A stretch of 64,000 bases of DNA from positions 186,001-250,000 of the forward strand of contig NZ_FRBD01000001.1 of NCBI RefSeq assembly GCF_900142525.1, written 5' to 3'. This stretch comes from Xylanibacter ruminicola (GTDB lineage Bacteria > Bacteroidota > Bacteroidia > Bacteroidales > Bacteroidaceae). Under the pieces are notes generated by a model. That model was not told where the DNA came from. It made no database searches and saw nothing but the letters and a program-made list of their open reading frames with translations. Below, one piece after another: positions 25,885 to 33,502 of the stretch. Position 1 is the stretch's first letter; every line of letters starts with the position of its first letter. The position numbers and the translations under genes were made by a program.

Positions 25885-28800
25885 TTAAAGCTTTACGCTG
25901 ACAGACTTGCCTGAATAATGAACCAGCTTGCCCTCTGGGTTTTCGAGGTTGAGAGGTTGGGGAGCATCCTTGCTGATGAGAACCACGTTGAAACGACGAT
26001 TCTTCAGCATGCCAGGGAACTGGCCCTTGCGAGCGCTGAAAGATACAGTCTTAGTGGCATCATCGTAAGTGATATCGATGGTGGCATACTTGCCCTTCTC
26101 GTAGTTATAGTTGGTGCCCTCATCTTCGTAGAGCTGGAATGAACCATCGTGACCGGCATAGATGTAGAGGTTGATGAGTTCAGCGGGTTTTTCATCGCTC
26201 CACTGCATCTCAGGACCAAATGGGATGATAGCTCCCTCACGAACAAAGACAGGAATCTGCTCGTATGGTGCATCAACAATCAAGCGCTGACCACCCTCAA
26301 CATATTCGTTGGTATAGAGGTTGTACCAGCCGCACTGCTTGGGGAAGTAAACCGAGCGATTGCGAGCTTTGTAATAACCTACAGGACAAGCCATGAGAGC
26401 AGGACCAAACATCCACTGATTACCAATGTTCTCTACTTCCTTATCACCATTGAAGTCCATCACCAGCGCACGCATCAGGGTGTAATCCTTGAAGTGAGCC
26501 CAACCTGCCAATGAATACAGGTATGGCATGAGGTGATAGCGCAGCTTATCGTAGTAAACAAACGACTTATAGGCAGGATGGTTATCAGGAGCAATGTTCC
26601 AGATTTCACGCAGAGGCCACTGACCATGCGAGCGGAACAAAGGAATAAACGTTCCAAACTGGTTCCAACGTGTCTGCAGCTCGCGCCACTCTTTCAGATC
26701 CTCATTCTCAACCTTGGTACGATCGTAGATCTGCTGGGCAGCTACATAGCGATTCTCCACACAGAAACCGCCCTGATCCATACCCCAGAATGGGATACCA
26801 GACATAGAATAGTTCAAACCTGCTGTCATCTGAGCACGCATATCCTCCCAACGGGTGCCGATATCACCACTCCAGGTAGCTGTAGAGAAGCGCTGCTCGC
26901 CAGCAAAACCACTACGAGTCAGCAAGAACACACGTGGCTCGTTGAGTTTACCCTTCCAAACAGAACGCTGGCCGTTGTAGATGGCATCGGCATTAACCGT
27001 AGAATAGGCATTAAAGTATTCTGTAGATGTACCTAAGGCTGTGGGGCCACTGAGCGCCTTGCGATACCACATTGGGGTACAGTCGCGTACATTAGGCTCT
27101 GAGGCATCCATCCACCAAGCGTCTACCATTGAACATTGACCATTGACCATTGAACATTGACCATTCTTGGACGAGCCAAGCGGCGAAGCCGAGCGCACCA
27201 TTGAACCTTTGCTAAGGCCGGTATACAGTTTCTCGTTCATCTGGCGCCAGAACATTTTTCTTGCTCCTGCATCATAGGCATCGTAGAAGCCATTCTTATA
27301 GCCTGGGCCTACCCAGTCACGAATCTCATCCGTGGGGCTCTGAACATACATCCAGCCCTTAGCGTCAAGTTCCTTGTAGTTGTCGGTGTTGCAATAGAAC
27401 TTGGGCCATACAGAAATCATAAAGCGTCCGTGCATAGCGTGAACCGAGTCGAGCATAGCCTGAGGGTTAGGATAGCGCGAAGCCTCGAACTCATGACTAC
27501 CCCACTGATCCTCGGGCCAGTAGTTCCAGTCCTGCACGATATTATCGATAGGAATCTGGCGTTTGCGGAACTCAGCGAGTGTCTCTTCGATTTCGCCAGA
27601 TGTCTTATAGCGCTCGCGACTCTGCCAGAAACCAAGTACCCACTTGGGATAGAGTGAAGCCTTACCAGTCAGAGTGCGATAGCCAGAGATAACCTGATCG
27701 AGATTCTCGCCAGCGATAAAGTAATAGTCCATATCCTTGGCCATCTCGCTCCAAACGCTCAACTGCTCACGCTCCTGCTTGCTACGAGGTTCAGACACGC
27801 GCAAACCGCAATAGGCCTCACCACCATCAGGGCGCCACTCTATACGCAACTGGGCGCGCTTGCCTTTCTGCAACTCGGTTGAGAACTTATAGGTATTGGG
27901 GTTCCAAGCTGTGCGCCAACGCTCAGGCACCACTTCCTTACCGTCGATGTAGACCTTTACGTAACCAGAATAGTAGAGCACGAACTGATATAATTGACCA
28001 TTGACCATTGAACATTGACCATTGACCATTGAACATTGAACATTCTTGGGCGAGCTAAGCGGCTGAGCCGAGCCATTTTTAGCGCAGCAATGTTCCATGT
28101 TCCATGTTCCATGTTCAATAGGTTCAATAAAGCCTTCATAAACGACATTGGCGCCCATCAGGCTAAAGCCTTTGGGGAAGTTCTTGATGCCACCATTATC
28201 AGTTTTCAGCGCAATCGCTGATTTCTCAGGCGTACCATATTCATAATAGATAGAGTCTTCATCACGAACAAGTTTTCTACCCATACGGTCAACATAGGTG
28301 CCAGTAAGATGACCTTCCTTACCTGTGCGATCGTATAGTTTAAAAGCGCGATTCAGCTGCAGATAATCGTTAGGATTACCAAAGCGGCAGAACGAATAGC
28401 TATCCCAAAGCAGTCCGTAGTTTTTATTCGAGAGTACGAATGGAATCGACACCTTGGTATTATACTGGAACAGATCCTCGTTCTTGCCCTTCATATTAAA
28501 CTCCTCACTCTGGTGCTGACCAAGACCATAGAAAGCCTCATCCTCAGGACTATCAAACTTCATCTGCCAGGTGAGTCCATGCTTCTGCTCTTCAGGTACG
28601 GTATATCCTGTCTTCATGCCCAGCTCGCGCTCAGGAACGGTAAAGTCCCAGAACTGCTTACCATCCTTGGCCTCCTTGAGCAACTGCTTGCCATTGGCAT
28701 CAAAGAATGTCACCTCGCCAGTAGCCTTCGATACCACAGCCTTGACGTTTTTAGCCTTTACAACCACATTCTCACCCTCTTCGTTAACAGAGAACGAACC

Positions 28801-29040
28801 CTTTGCAGGTGCTACTTGTGGTACTATCATCAGCGATGCAGGCTTCACGGGTAGTGCATCTTGTGATGTAGCTCTCACGCGGATGATGTTATCGTTCATC
28901 ACCTCAAGGCGTATTACCTTTGCCTGACCTCCGTCAGGACGGATAGTCACATTGTTTCCACTGGTCTGTACATCGCTCGCCATCGCTGTGGCAGACACCA
29001 ACAACGCTGACACCATCATAACAATTGTTCTCTTTTTCAT
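25885..29040 (-). CDS. Glycoside hydrolase family 31, probable alpha-xylosidase, with repeat insertions
   Basis: A 1051-residue secreted enzyme with a signal peptide (1-22) and a GH31 N-terminal beta-sandwich (about 30-220). A PA14-like insertion (about 225-420; YVKVYIDGKEVVPERWR) precedes the catalytic barrel, which has nucleophile D645 in WWMDASEP and acid/base D726 in WSGDIGTRWEDM. A DUF5110-type C-terminus follows. A PA14 insert is typical of xyloglucan alpha-xylosidases; alpha-glucosidase is the alternative. Two stretches are foreign: residues about 309-349 in the PA14 region and about 613-639, six residues before the nucleophile. Both are encoded by tandem heptamers plus the two-hairpin core and contain CSMVNGQCSMV. 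The frame is kept. Confidence 0.9.
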   Translation of the reverse strand: MKKRTIVMMVSALLVSATAMASDVQTSGNNVTIRPDGGQAKVIRLEVMNDNIIRVRATSQDALPVKPASLMIVPQVAPAKGSFSVNEEGENVVVKAKNVKAVVSKATGEVTFFDANGKQLLKEAKDGKQFWDFTVPERELGMKTGYTVPEEQKHGLTWQMKFDSPEDEAFYGLGQHQSEEFNMKGKNEDLFQYNTKVSIPFVLSNKNYGLLWDSYSFCRFGNPNDYLQLNRAFKLYDRTGKEGHLTGTYVDRMGRKLVRDEDSIYYEYGTPEKSAIALKTDNGGIKNFPKGFSLMGANVVYEGFIEPIEHGTWNMEHCCAKNGSAQPLSSPKNVQCSMVNGQCSMVNGQLYQFVLYYSGYVKVYIDGKEVVPERWRTAWNPNTYKFSTELQKGKRAQLRIEWRPDGGEAYCGLRVSEPRSKQEREQLSVWSEMAKDMDYYFIAGENLDQVISGYRTLTGKASLYPKWVLGFWQSRERYKTSGEIEETLAEFRKRQIPIDNIVQDWNYWPEDQWGSHEFEASRYPNPQAMLDSVHAMHGRFMISVWPKFYCNTDNYKELDAKGWMYVQSPTDEIRDWVGPGYKNGFYDAYDAGARKMFWRQMNEKLYTGLSKGSMVRSASPLGSSKNGQCSMVNGQCSMVDAWWMDASEPNVRDCTPMWYRKALSGPTALGTSTEYFNAYSTVNADAIYNGQRSVWKGKLNEPRVFLLTRSGFAGEQRFSTATWSGDIGTRWEDMRAQMTAGLNYSMSGIPFWGMDQGGFCVENRYVAAQQIYDRTKVENEDLKEWRELQTRWNQFGTFIPLFRSHGQWPLREIWNIAPDNHPAYKSFVYYDKLRYHLMPYLYSLAGWAHFKDYTLMRALVMDFNGDKEVENIGNQWMFGPALMACPVGYYKARNRSVYFPKQCGWYNLYTNEYVEGGQRLIVDAPYEQIPVFVREGAIIPFGPEMQWSDEKPAELINLYIYAGHDGSFQLYEDEGTNYNYEKGKYATIDITYDDATKTVSFSARKGQFPGMLKNRRFNVVLISKDAPQPLNLENPEGKLVHYSGKSVSVKL
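27127..27206. repeat. Composite repeat inside GH31 (catalytic side), core copy 3
   Basis: An array of CATTGAA/CATTGAC heptamers (27127-27165) leads into the two-hairpin core (27166-27195), followed by one more CATTGAAC unit. The core differs from copies 1 and 2 at two positions only. It is in frame with the GH31 gene on the opposite strand and encodes about 27 residues just upstream of the catalytic aspartate. Confidence 0.85.
27993..28120. repeat. Composite repeat inside GH31 (PA14 region), core copy 4
   Basis: About seven CATTGA(A/C) heptamers (27993-28043) are followed by a diverged core (28045-28073), then an array of the opposite sense (TGTTCCA units, about 28090-28118). The stretch is translated in frame as roughly 41 residues of GH31, including NMEHCCAKNGS and two CSMVNGQ copies. 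Confidence 0.85.
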
Positions 29041-29071
29041 ATCTATAATTTCAGTTATTAATCATCGTCGT

Positions 29072-29128
29072 GACACTTCGTGTCGAGCCGCCTCACGTTC
29101 GACAGAGCTCAAGCGAGCTTGGCTCTGT
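29072..29128. repeat. Double hairpin between the propeller sensor and GH31 genes
   Basis: A 12-bp stem with one wobble pair spans 29102-29128 (ACAGAGC arms, 3-nt loop), and a smaller GACAC/GTGTC hairpin spans 29072-29084. They lie in the 94-bp gap of the operon. Pieces such as GAGCCAAGC recall the two-hairpin core repeat, but the copies cannot be aligned throughout. It may attenuate or process the transcript. Confidence 0.5.
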
Positions 29129-29134
29129 TCTCAC

Positions 29135-32100
29135 TTAATCGTCGTCTTCCATCATCACAGCCTCCTCGACCGAAGCTTCTTCAACAGGCAGCGTGATGGT
29201 AAATATAGAACCGCCACTTGGATTATTCTCGGCTGTAATGGTTCCACCATGCATCTCGACGATAGCTTTTACGAAGAACAGGCTCATACCTGAGTCGTCG
29301 TCACTGATCATGGGGTCGAAGATGCTATCTTCGGCGCCCTCAGGTATACCTACGCCATTATCCGAGATACGGATGGTGCCAGAGGTAGAAGTCTTATCTA
29401 CAAACACCTTTATCTTACAATCGGTTGGCGAGAACAGCGCACTGTTGCTCAGAATCATCTGCACAGCCTGGGCCATCTGGTCGCGATCAAAGTCAACAGT
29501 CAAATCGTTGGCCAATGGGAAGAATGAGAACTTGACATGCTTGCCAAGGGGTGCCTTGAACTTGGCACACTGTTCTTTCATGAAGTGTTGCAGATCATGC
29601 GGTTTCTTATGAGTCTCTTCGATAGTCCAAGCTTGTGCAGCCAGCTCCTCGGCCTGAGCCTTCTGGTCGCTCTCCTGCTGTTTCTGCAGTTCAACACGCA
29701 TCTCGCTCATCCACTGTTTCTTCATCACCTCCATACGCAGATAGTCGCGTTCGGTCTTCTCGGCCTGACGCTTCAAGAACATACGTCTCCACAGGAAGAT
29801 GGCGAGAGCCACAAGAGCCAAGAAGATAACCATGATCCAGCGGTTACGCAGCAATGGAGGGGTGATGGTAATATTGAGTATGGCCTCGTTCTTACCCATT
29901 GTGCCATCCTCGTTCAGCATCCTTACATGCAGTACATAGCTACCATGATGAAGCGACATATAGGTGATGTTAGGATCGTTCTCCTCCGTCTTCACCCATT
30001 TGTCACTGAAGCCCTCGAGCATGTAGACAAAGCGCGATGTATTATGCATCTCACCCTTATCGGTAGCAAGCTGTATGGTAAACTGGTTCTCGTAGTAGCG
30101 AAGCACCAGTTCCTTACTGGTGTTCAGGTCTTCGTCCATGATGACACGACCATCATACTCTTCACCTACACCAAGCTGCTGTCCGAACAATTTCAGTCCG
30201 CTGAAGATAGGCGTCTCTGTGTTATCCACATTTGTTACCAGCGATGGGTTGATGACGTCAACACCTCCAAGTCCGCCCACCAGAATGAGTCCATCGGGCG
30301 TAACACTTACAGAGCGCTGGTTGTATGGTCCCTGCTGCAGTCCGTCTTTACTACTGAAGCTACGAACATTAAAAATCCAGTTATTCTGCTCGTCCTTCTT
30401 GAGAACCACGTTCGATACGCCATGCTCAGTGATGACCCACATGGTGTGCAGTTTATCCTCGATGATGCCAACCACACTCGAGCCCAGCAGACCAGAGTTC
30501 ATATCAAGCATGTGCTGCTTGTTGGTCTTCATATCTACCACACAACAGCCTGCTGTAGAGCCGTGCCAAACAAGTCCACGACTATCCTCTACAACACACG
30601 TAGTAGAGGCCATAGCAGCCATCTGTCCCTTGATAGCAGGAATCTTTATGTTTGCCACCTTACCGCTCACTGGGTTTATCAGCGAGTAGAACTCGGAGTG
30701 ACCTACCATCAGCCATCCTTTCTTTGTCCACGCCTCAGAAGTCATGAAGTCGGAAGGAAGCGCAGAGTTACGCATGTTAAATGCTCTGAACTTACCTGTT
30801 TTAGGATTCAGTTTCTGCACACCGCTACCCAGCGTACCAATCCAGATGTCACCCCACTTGTCTTCGGTTATCGACCACACGTTATTGTTCAGCAACTGAC
30901 CGTCGGTGTTGGTCATCGTGTAGTTCTTTATCTGACCGTTAGAGATATGGATGATACCACCATTATAGGTACCGAACCACACCGAGCCGTCTTTGGCAGC
31001 CAGACTGGACACCATCGTCTCAGATGCAAATCCGCATCGGGCCTTATCATACACTTCAGTCTCACCTGTCGCGCGTACATATTTAATAATACCGCGGTTA
31101 TCGGTTCCAAACCAGAAGTTGCCGTTGGCATCAACAGTAGTGGTGTTCACATCACCTATCTCAAGGGTATTGAATCCCATCAGCTTCTCGATGTATTGGT
31201 TCAAGCCGTTTCGATAGCATGCTATCCACATGTTACCCGTCTTGTCGAGCATCAGTTTCTTCTGGGTATTCTCACTGATAGATGTGTTATCAAACTTGTT
31301 GTTGACGAAGTTCTTGACGTTGGCATTCTTGGTGTCAATCACGAATATGCCCTGGTGGTCGGTAGCCAACCACACCCAGCCGCGCTGGTCCATACACACG
31401 TCCCACACCTGCATATCGCCTGGCAATGGGGCAATGCCCAAGGAACCCAGATACTCGTTCAACGACTTATACCACGTCTTGTCTTTCTGGGAGAAAATAA
31501 ACTGGCGGTTGGTGGTAGCAACCCAATAGTTACTATGCTTGTCGACATAGCAATAGTAGGGCTGACTAGGTTGTCCGCCATTATTCTTCATAAAGTCGTC
31601 CTTCAATATCACCTGACCTTTATCGCCATCGATAACCATCAGTTCGCCATCGCTCGATGTAACAAGCAGTTTATCGTTCCACTCAGCAAAGTTAGAGAAG
31701 TAGTATTCCTTATTGATCTCACCAGCCTCATAGCCGTACTTTATCAGTTTGTTGCTTTTCTTTCTGGGATTGTAGCAATACAGGCCCTCGTCGTAGGTCT
31801 TCACCCAGAATCTTTTCTGCGAATCGATATAGAATCTGTCGATACCTCCCTTGATGCCCAATTTGCTCAGAATGGTGATAGGGTTGCGGTTCACCTTCTC
31901 AGTCACTGGGTCGAACACACTGTAGTTCATACCCTGCTTCAGCCAGAGCTTGCCCTCACCATCTTCCCATATCTGGTCGATATAGTTATTACGAAGCGTT
32001 GTAGAGTCGTTAGGATCAGAGTAGAATGTACGGAATCGGTAGCCATCATAACGGTTCAGTCCGTAGGATGTACCAATCCAGATGAATCCACGAGAATCCT

Positions 32101-32245
32101 GGAACAAATAGTTAATCTGCGAGTTCGACAAACCATCACGAGCATCCAGATGGCGGAACTTCATATCGGGTATCACTGCTGTAGCTGCACTCGCTGTGAG
32201 GCAGACAAGACAGATGATTGAGGTAAGTAGCTTTCTGATATTCAT
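29135..32245 (-). CDS. Propeller-type (HTCS-like) sensor with degenerate kinase and no output domain
   Basis: A 1036-residue protein with a signal peptide, about 14 two-component propeller repeats (for example GFIWIGTSYGLNRYDG, GDIWIGTLGSGVQKLNPKTG), a Y_Y_Y domain, one membrane helix (about 803-819), a coiled coil and an ATPase-like domain (900-1020). The D-box DNGVGIP is kept. The usual H-E-L-R-T-P phosphoacceptor motif is absent, the last glycine box reads SGMSLFFVK, and there is no receiver or AraC domain as in full hybrid two-component systems. It probably senses an oligosaccharide in the periplasm but may not signal by phosphotransfer. It lies 13 bp after lacI. Confidence 0.85.
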   Translation of the reverse strand: MNIRKLLTSIICLVCLTASAATAVIPDMKFRHLDARDGLSNSQINYLFQDSRGFIWIGTSYGLNRYDGYRFRTFYSDPNDSTTLRNNYIDQIWEDGEGKLWLKQGMNYSVFDPVTEKVNRNPITILSKLGIKGGIDRFYIDSQKRFWVKTYDEGLYCYNPRKKSNKLIKYGYEAGEINKEYYFSNFAEWNDKLLVTSSDGELMVIDGDKGQVILKDDFMKNNGGQPSQPYYCYVDKHSNYWVATTNRQFIFSQKDKTWYKSLNEYLGSLGIAPLPGDMQVWDVCMDQRGWVWLATDHQGIFVIDTKNANVKNFVNNKFDNTSISENTQKKLMLDKTGNMWIACYRNGLNQYIEKLMGFNTLEIGDVNTTTVDANGNFWFGTDNRGIIKYVRATGETEVYDKARCGFASETMVSSLAAKDGSVWFGTYNGGIIHISNGQIKNYTMTNTDGQLLNNNVWSITEDKWGDIWIGTLGSGVQKLNPKTGKFRAFNMRNSALPSDFMTSEAWTKKGWLMVGHSEFYSLINPVSGKVANIKIPAIKGQMAAMASTTCVVEDSRGLVWHGSTAGCCVVDMKTNKQHMLDMNSGLLGSSVVGIIEDKLHTMWVITEHGVSNVVLKKDEQNNWIFNVRSFSSKDGLQQGPYNQRSVSVTPDGLILVGGLGGVDVINPSLVTNVDNTETPIFSGLKLFGQQLGVGEEYDGRVIMDEDLNTSKELVLRYYENQFTIQLATDKGEMHNTSRFVYMLEGFSDKWVKTEENDPNITYMSLHHGSYVLHVRMLNEDGTMGKNEAILNITITPPLLRNRWIMVIFLALVALAIFLWRRMFLKRQAEKTERDYLRMEVMKKQWMSEMRVELQKQQESDQKAQAEELAAQAWTIEETHKKPHDLQHFMKEQCAKFKAPLGKHVKFSFFPLANDLTVDFDRDQMAQAVQMILSNSALFSPTDCKIKVFVDKTSTSGTIRISDNGVGIPEGAEDSIFDPMISDDDSGMSLFFVKAIVEMHGGTITAENNPSGGSIFTITLPVEEASVEEAVMMEDDD

Positions 32246-32258
32246 ATTTTCAGGTTTT

Positions 32259-33278
32259 TTATTTCTTTGCCGATGTTTCGCGTATCACGACTTTCTGTGG
32301 CACAATTTTTCTATAGATTTTGGTATCGCCGTTAATACTCTTGAGCAACAGCCTGCAGGATTCTGCCCCCATCTCATGACTCTGGTCTTCGATAGCCGAG
32401 AGCTTAGGCGTGACGTATTTGGCATGCACATCGTCTGTAAATCCTATCAGGGCCACATCTTCTGGTATGCGCAGACCCTCCTGCTTGATGGCTGTAAAGG
32501 CAGCAAACGTAATGATATCGTTGAATGCCAGTATCGCATCAGGGCGATTCTCCATCCTCAACAGCTTAACAGTAGCTTCCAGCGCCCAATCGAAATCAAT
32601 CTTCTCGCACACCACCAGCTCGCGCTCAATGGGAATACGATTCTCGCGCAGGGCCTCCAGATAGCCGTGCTTACGGCGTATCACCATATCCAGGTGGTTA
32701 GGCCCACCGATAAAAGCAATCCTGCGACTACCTGTATCTATCAGATGCTGAGTGGCCTGCTGGGCAGCCACATCACCATTGGCCATCACACTCGAGAACT
32801 TATCCGACAAGCATGTACGACCAAAGAACACCATGGGTATGCCCATCTTCCAGATTTCCTCGAAGTGGCTATAGTCGCGTGTATTCTGCGACAAGCAGGC
32901 AATGATGCCCTCAACGTGCAATCCGATGAAGTTGTCGATAGCATTCACCTCGGCCTCGCTATCCTCGTGGGTGTTGGCACTGATGACCGAATAGCCGGCC
33001 TTGAGCGCCTCGTCCTCGATACCATCGAGCACGGCGGCATAGTAGTGCGACACCATGTTGGGCATCACCACACCTATCACCTTTGGGGCCTCTTTTCTGA
33101 GACTCTGGGCAAAGGGATTGGGGCGATAATTCATCTCGCGAGCCAACTTCTTCACCTTGATCTGCATCTCCTGGCCTATCTCTGGTGAATCACGCAGAGC
33201 GCGACTAACAGTAGCTATGCTTACGCCCAATACCTGGGCTATATCCTTTAACGATGTGCGACGTTTTGTTATAGCCAT
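32259..33278 (-). CDS. LacI-family transcriptional regulator
   Basis: A 339-residue LacI/GalR repressor. The DNA-binding headpiece SLKDIAQVLGVSIATVSRALR is at the N-terminus, with the hinge helix around PNPFAQSLR, then a periplasmic-binding-protein-like core (VIGVVMPNMVSHYYAAVLDGI; LAFNDIITFAAF; IGFTDD). The frame is open to 33401, but the ATG at 33278 fits the domain start and lies downstream of a clear promoter. It is the first gene of the GH31/GH2 operon and probably represses it until a sugar ligand binds. Palindromes in its promoter suggest autoregulation. Confidence 0.93.
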   Translation of the reverse strand: MAITKRRTSLKDIAQVLGVSIATVSRALRDSPEIGQEMQIKVKKLAREMNYRPNPFAQSLRKEAPKVIGVVMPNMVSHYYAAVLDGIEDEALKAGYSVISANTHEDSEAEVNAIDNFIGLHVEGIIACLSQNTRDYSHFEEIWKMGIPMVFFGRTCLSDKFSSVMANGDVAAQQATQHLIDTGSRRIAFIGGPNHLDMVIRRKHGYLEALRENRIPIERELVVCEKIDFDWALEATVKLLRMENRPDAILAFNDIITFAAFTAIKQEGLRIPEDVALIGFTDDVHAKYVTPKLSAIEDQSHEMGAESCRLLLKSINGDTKIYRKIVPQKVVIRETSAKK

Positions 33279-33287
33279 AATTATTTC

Positions 33288-33299
33288 CGTAAATTTACG
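33288..33299. promoter_or_regulatory. Palindrome near the lacI start site (candidate operator)
   Basis: CGTAAATTTACG is a perfect 12-bp palindrome between the expected start site (about 33300) and the lacI ATG. A repressor bound here would block its own transcription. Confidence 0.5.
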
Positions 33300-33305
33300 A
33301 CGTTG

Positions 33306-33336
33306 CAAAGGTACATATTTATTTTGAAATTTGCAA
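33306..33336 (-). promoter_or_regulatory. lacI operon promoter
   Basis: TTG (33334-33336), a 20-bp spacer and TACCTTTG (33306-33313) on the minus strand match the consensus. The start site would be about 25 bp before the lacI ATG. Confidence 0.75.
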
Positions 33337-33344
33337 ACGTTTAC
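33333..33344. promoter_or_regulatory. LacI-type operator overlapping the -33 element
   Basis: GCAAACGTTTAC contains the palindrome AAACGTTT with the central CG step favoured by LacI/GalR proteins. It overlaps the lacI -33 element. This is a motif-based prediction. Confidence 0.5.
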
Positions 33345-33367
33345 GTGTATTTTTTTAATATAATCTG

Positions 33368-33398
33368 TTGATTTTGAGCATTTTTCTTCGTACCTTTG
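33368..33398 (+). promoter_or_regulatory. Orphan plus-strand promoter divergent from lacI
   Basis: TTG (33368-33370), a 20-bp spacer and TACCTTTG (33391-33398) form a full consensus promoter on the plus strand. Downstream there is no open reading frame of useful length before the hairpin at 33461-33493, so it would yield an RNA of about 90 nt. Confidence 0.5.
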
Positions 33399-33460
33399 CA
33401 CCAGTAAAAGTCAGAAATGAGTAATGAATAGTTGATAATAAGTTAGTTAGAAAACATGTA

Positions 33461-33493
33461 AAAGTAAGGCTGTCGTGATGACAGCCTTACTTT
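33461..33493. terminator. Terminator hairpin after the DUF5686 gene (possibly bidirectional)
   Basis: A perfect 14-bp stem (33461-33474 with 33480-33493) with a 5-nt loop lies 10 bp past the DUF5686 stop codon. T-rich flanks occur on both sides, so it may also end a plus-strand transcript from the orphan promoter. Confidence 0.75.
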
Positions 33494-33502
33494 GATTTTA
33501 TA

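Noticed and set aside
27993..28043. CRISPR-like array in the GH31 gene
   Set aside because: The units are only 7 bp, directly adjacent without unique spacers, and no cas gene is present. It is a tandem repeat.
29537..32221. 894-codon open frame on the plus strand opposite the propeller sensor gene
   Set aside because: It lies wholly antisense to a well-supported gene with recognisable domains, has no domain of its own that I can see, and reflects codon bias of the true gene.
33279..33401. Extended N-terminus of the LacI regulator
   Set aside because: It would cover the promoter and operators, and the HTH headpiece belongs at the N-terminus, as given by the ATG at 33278.
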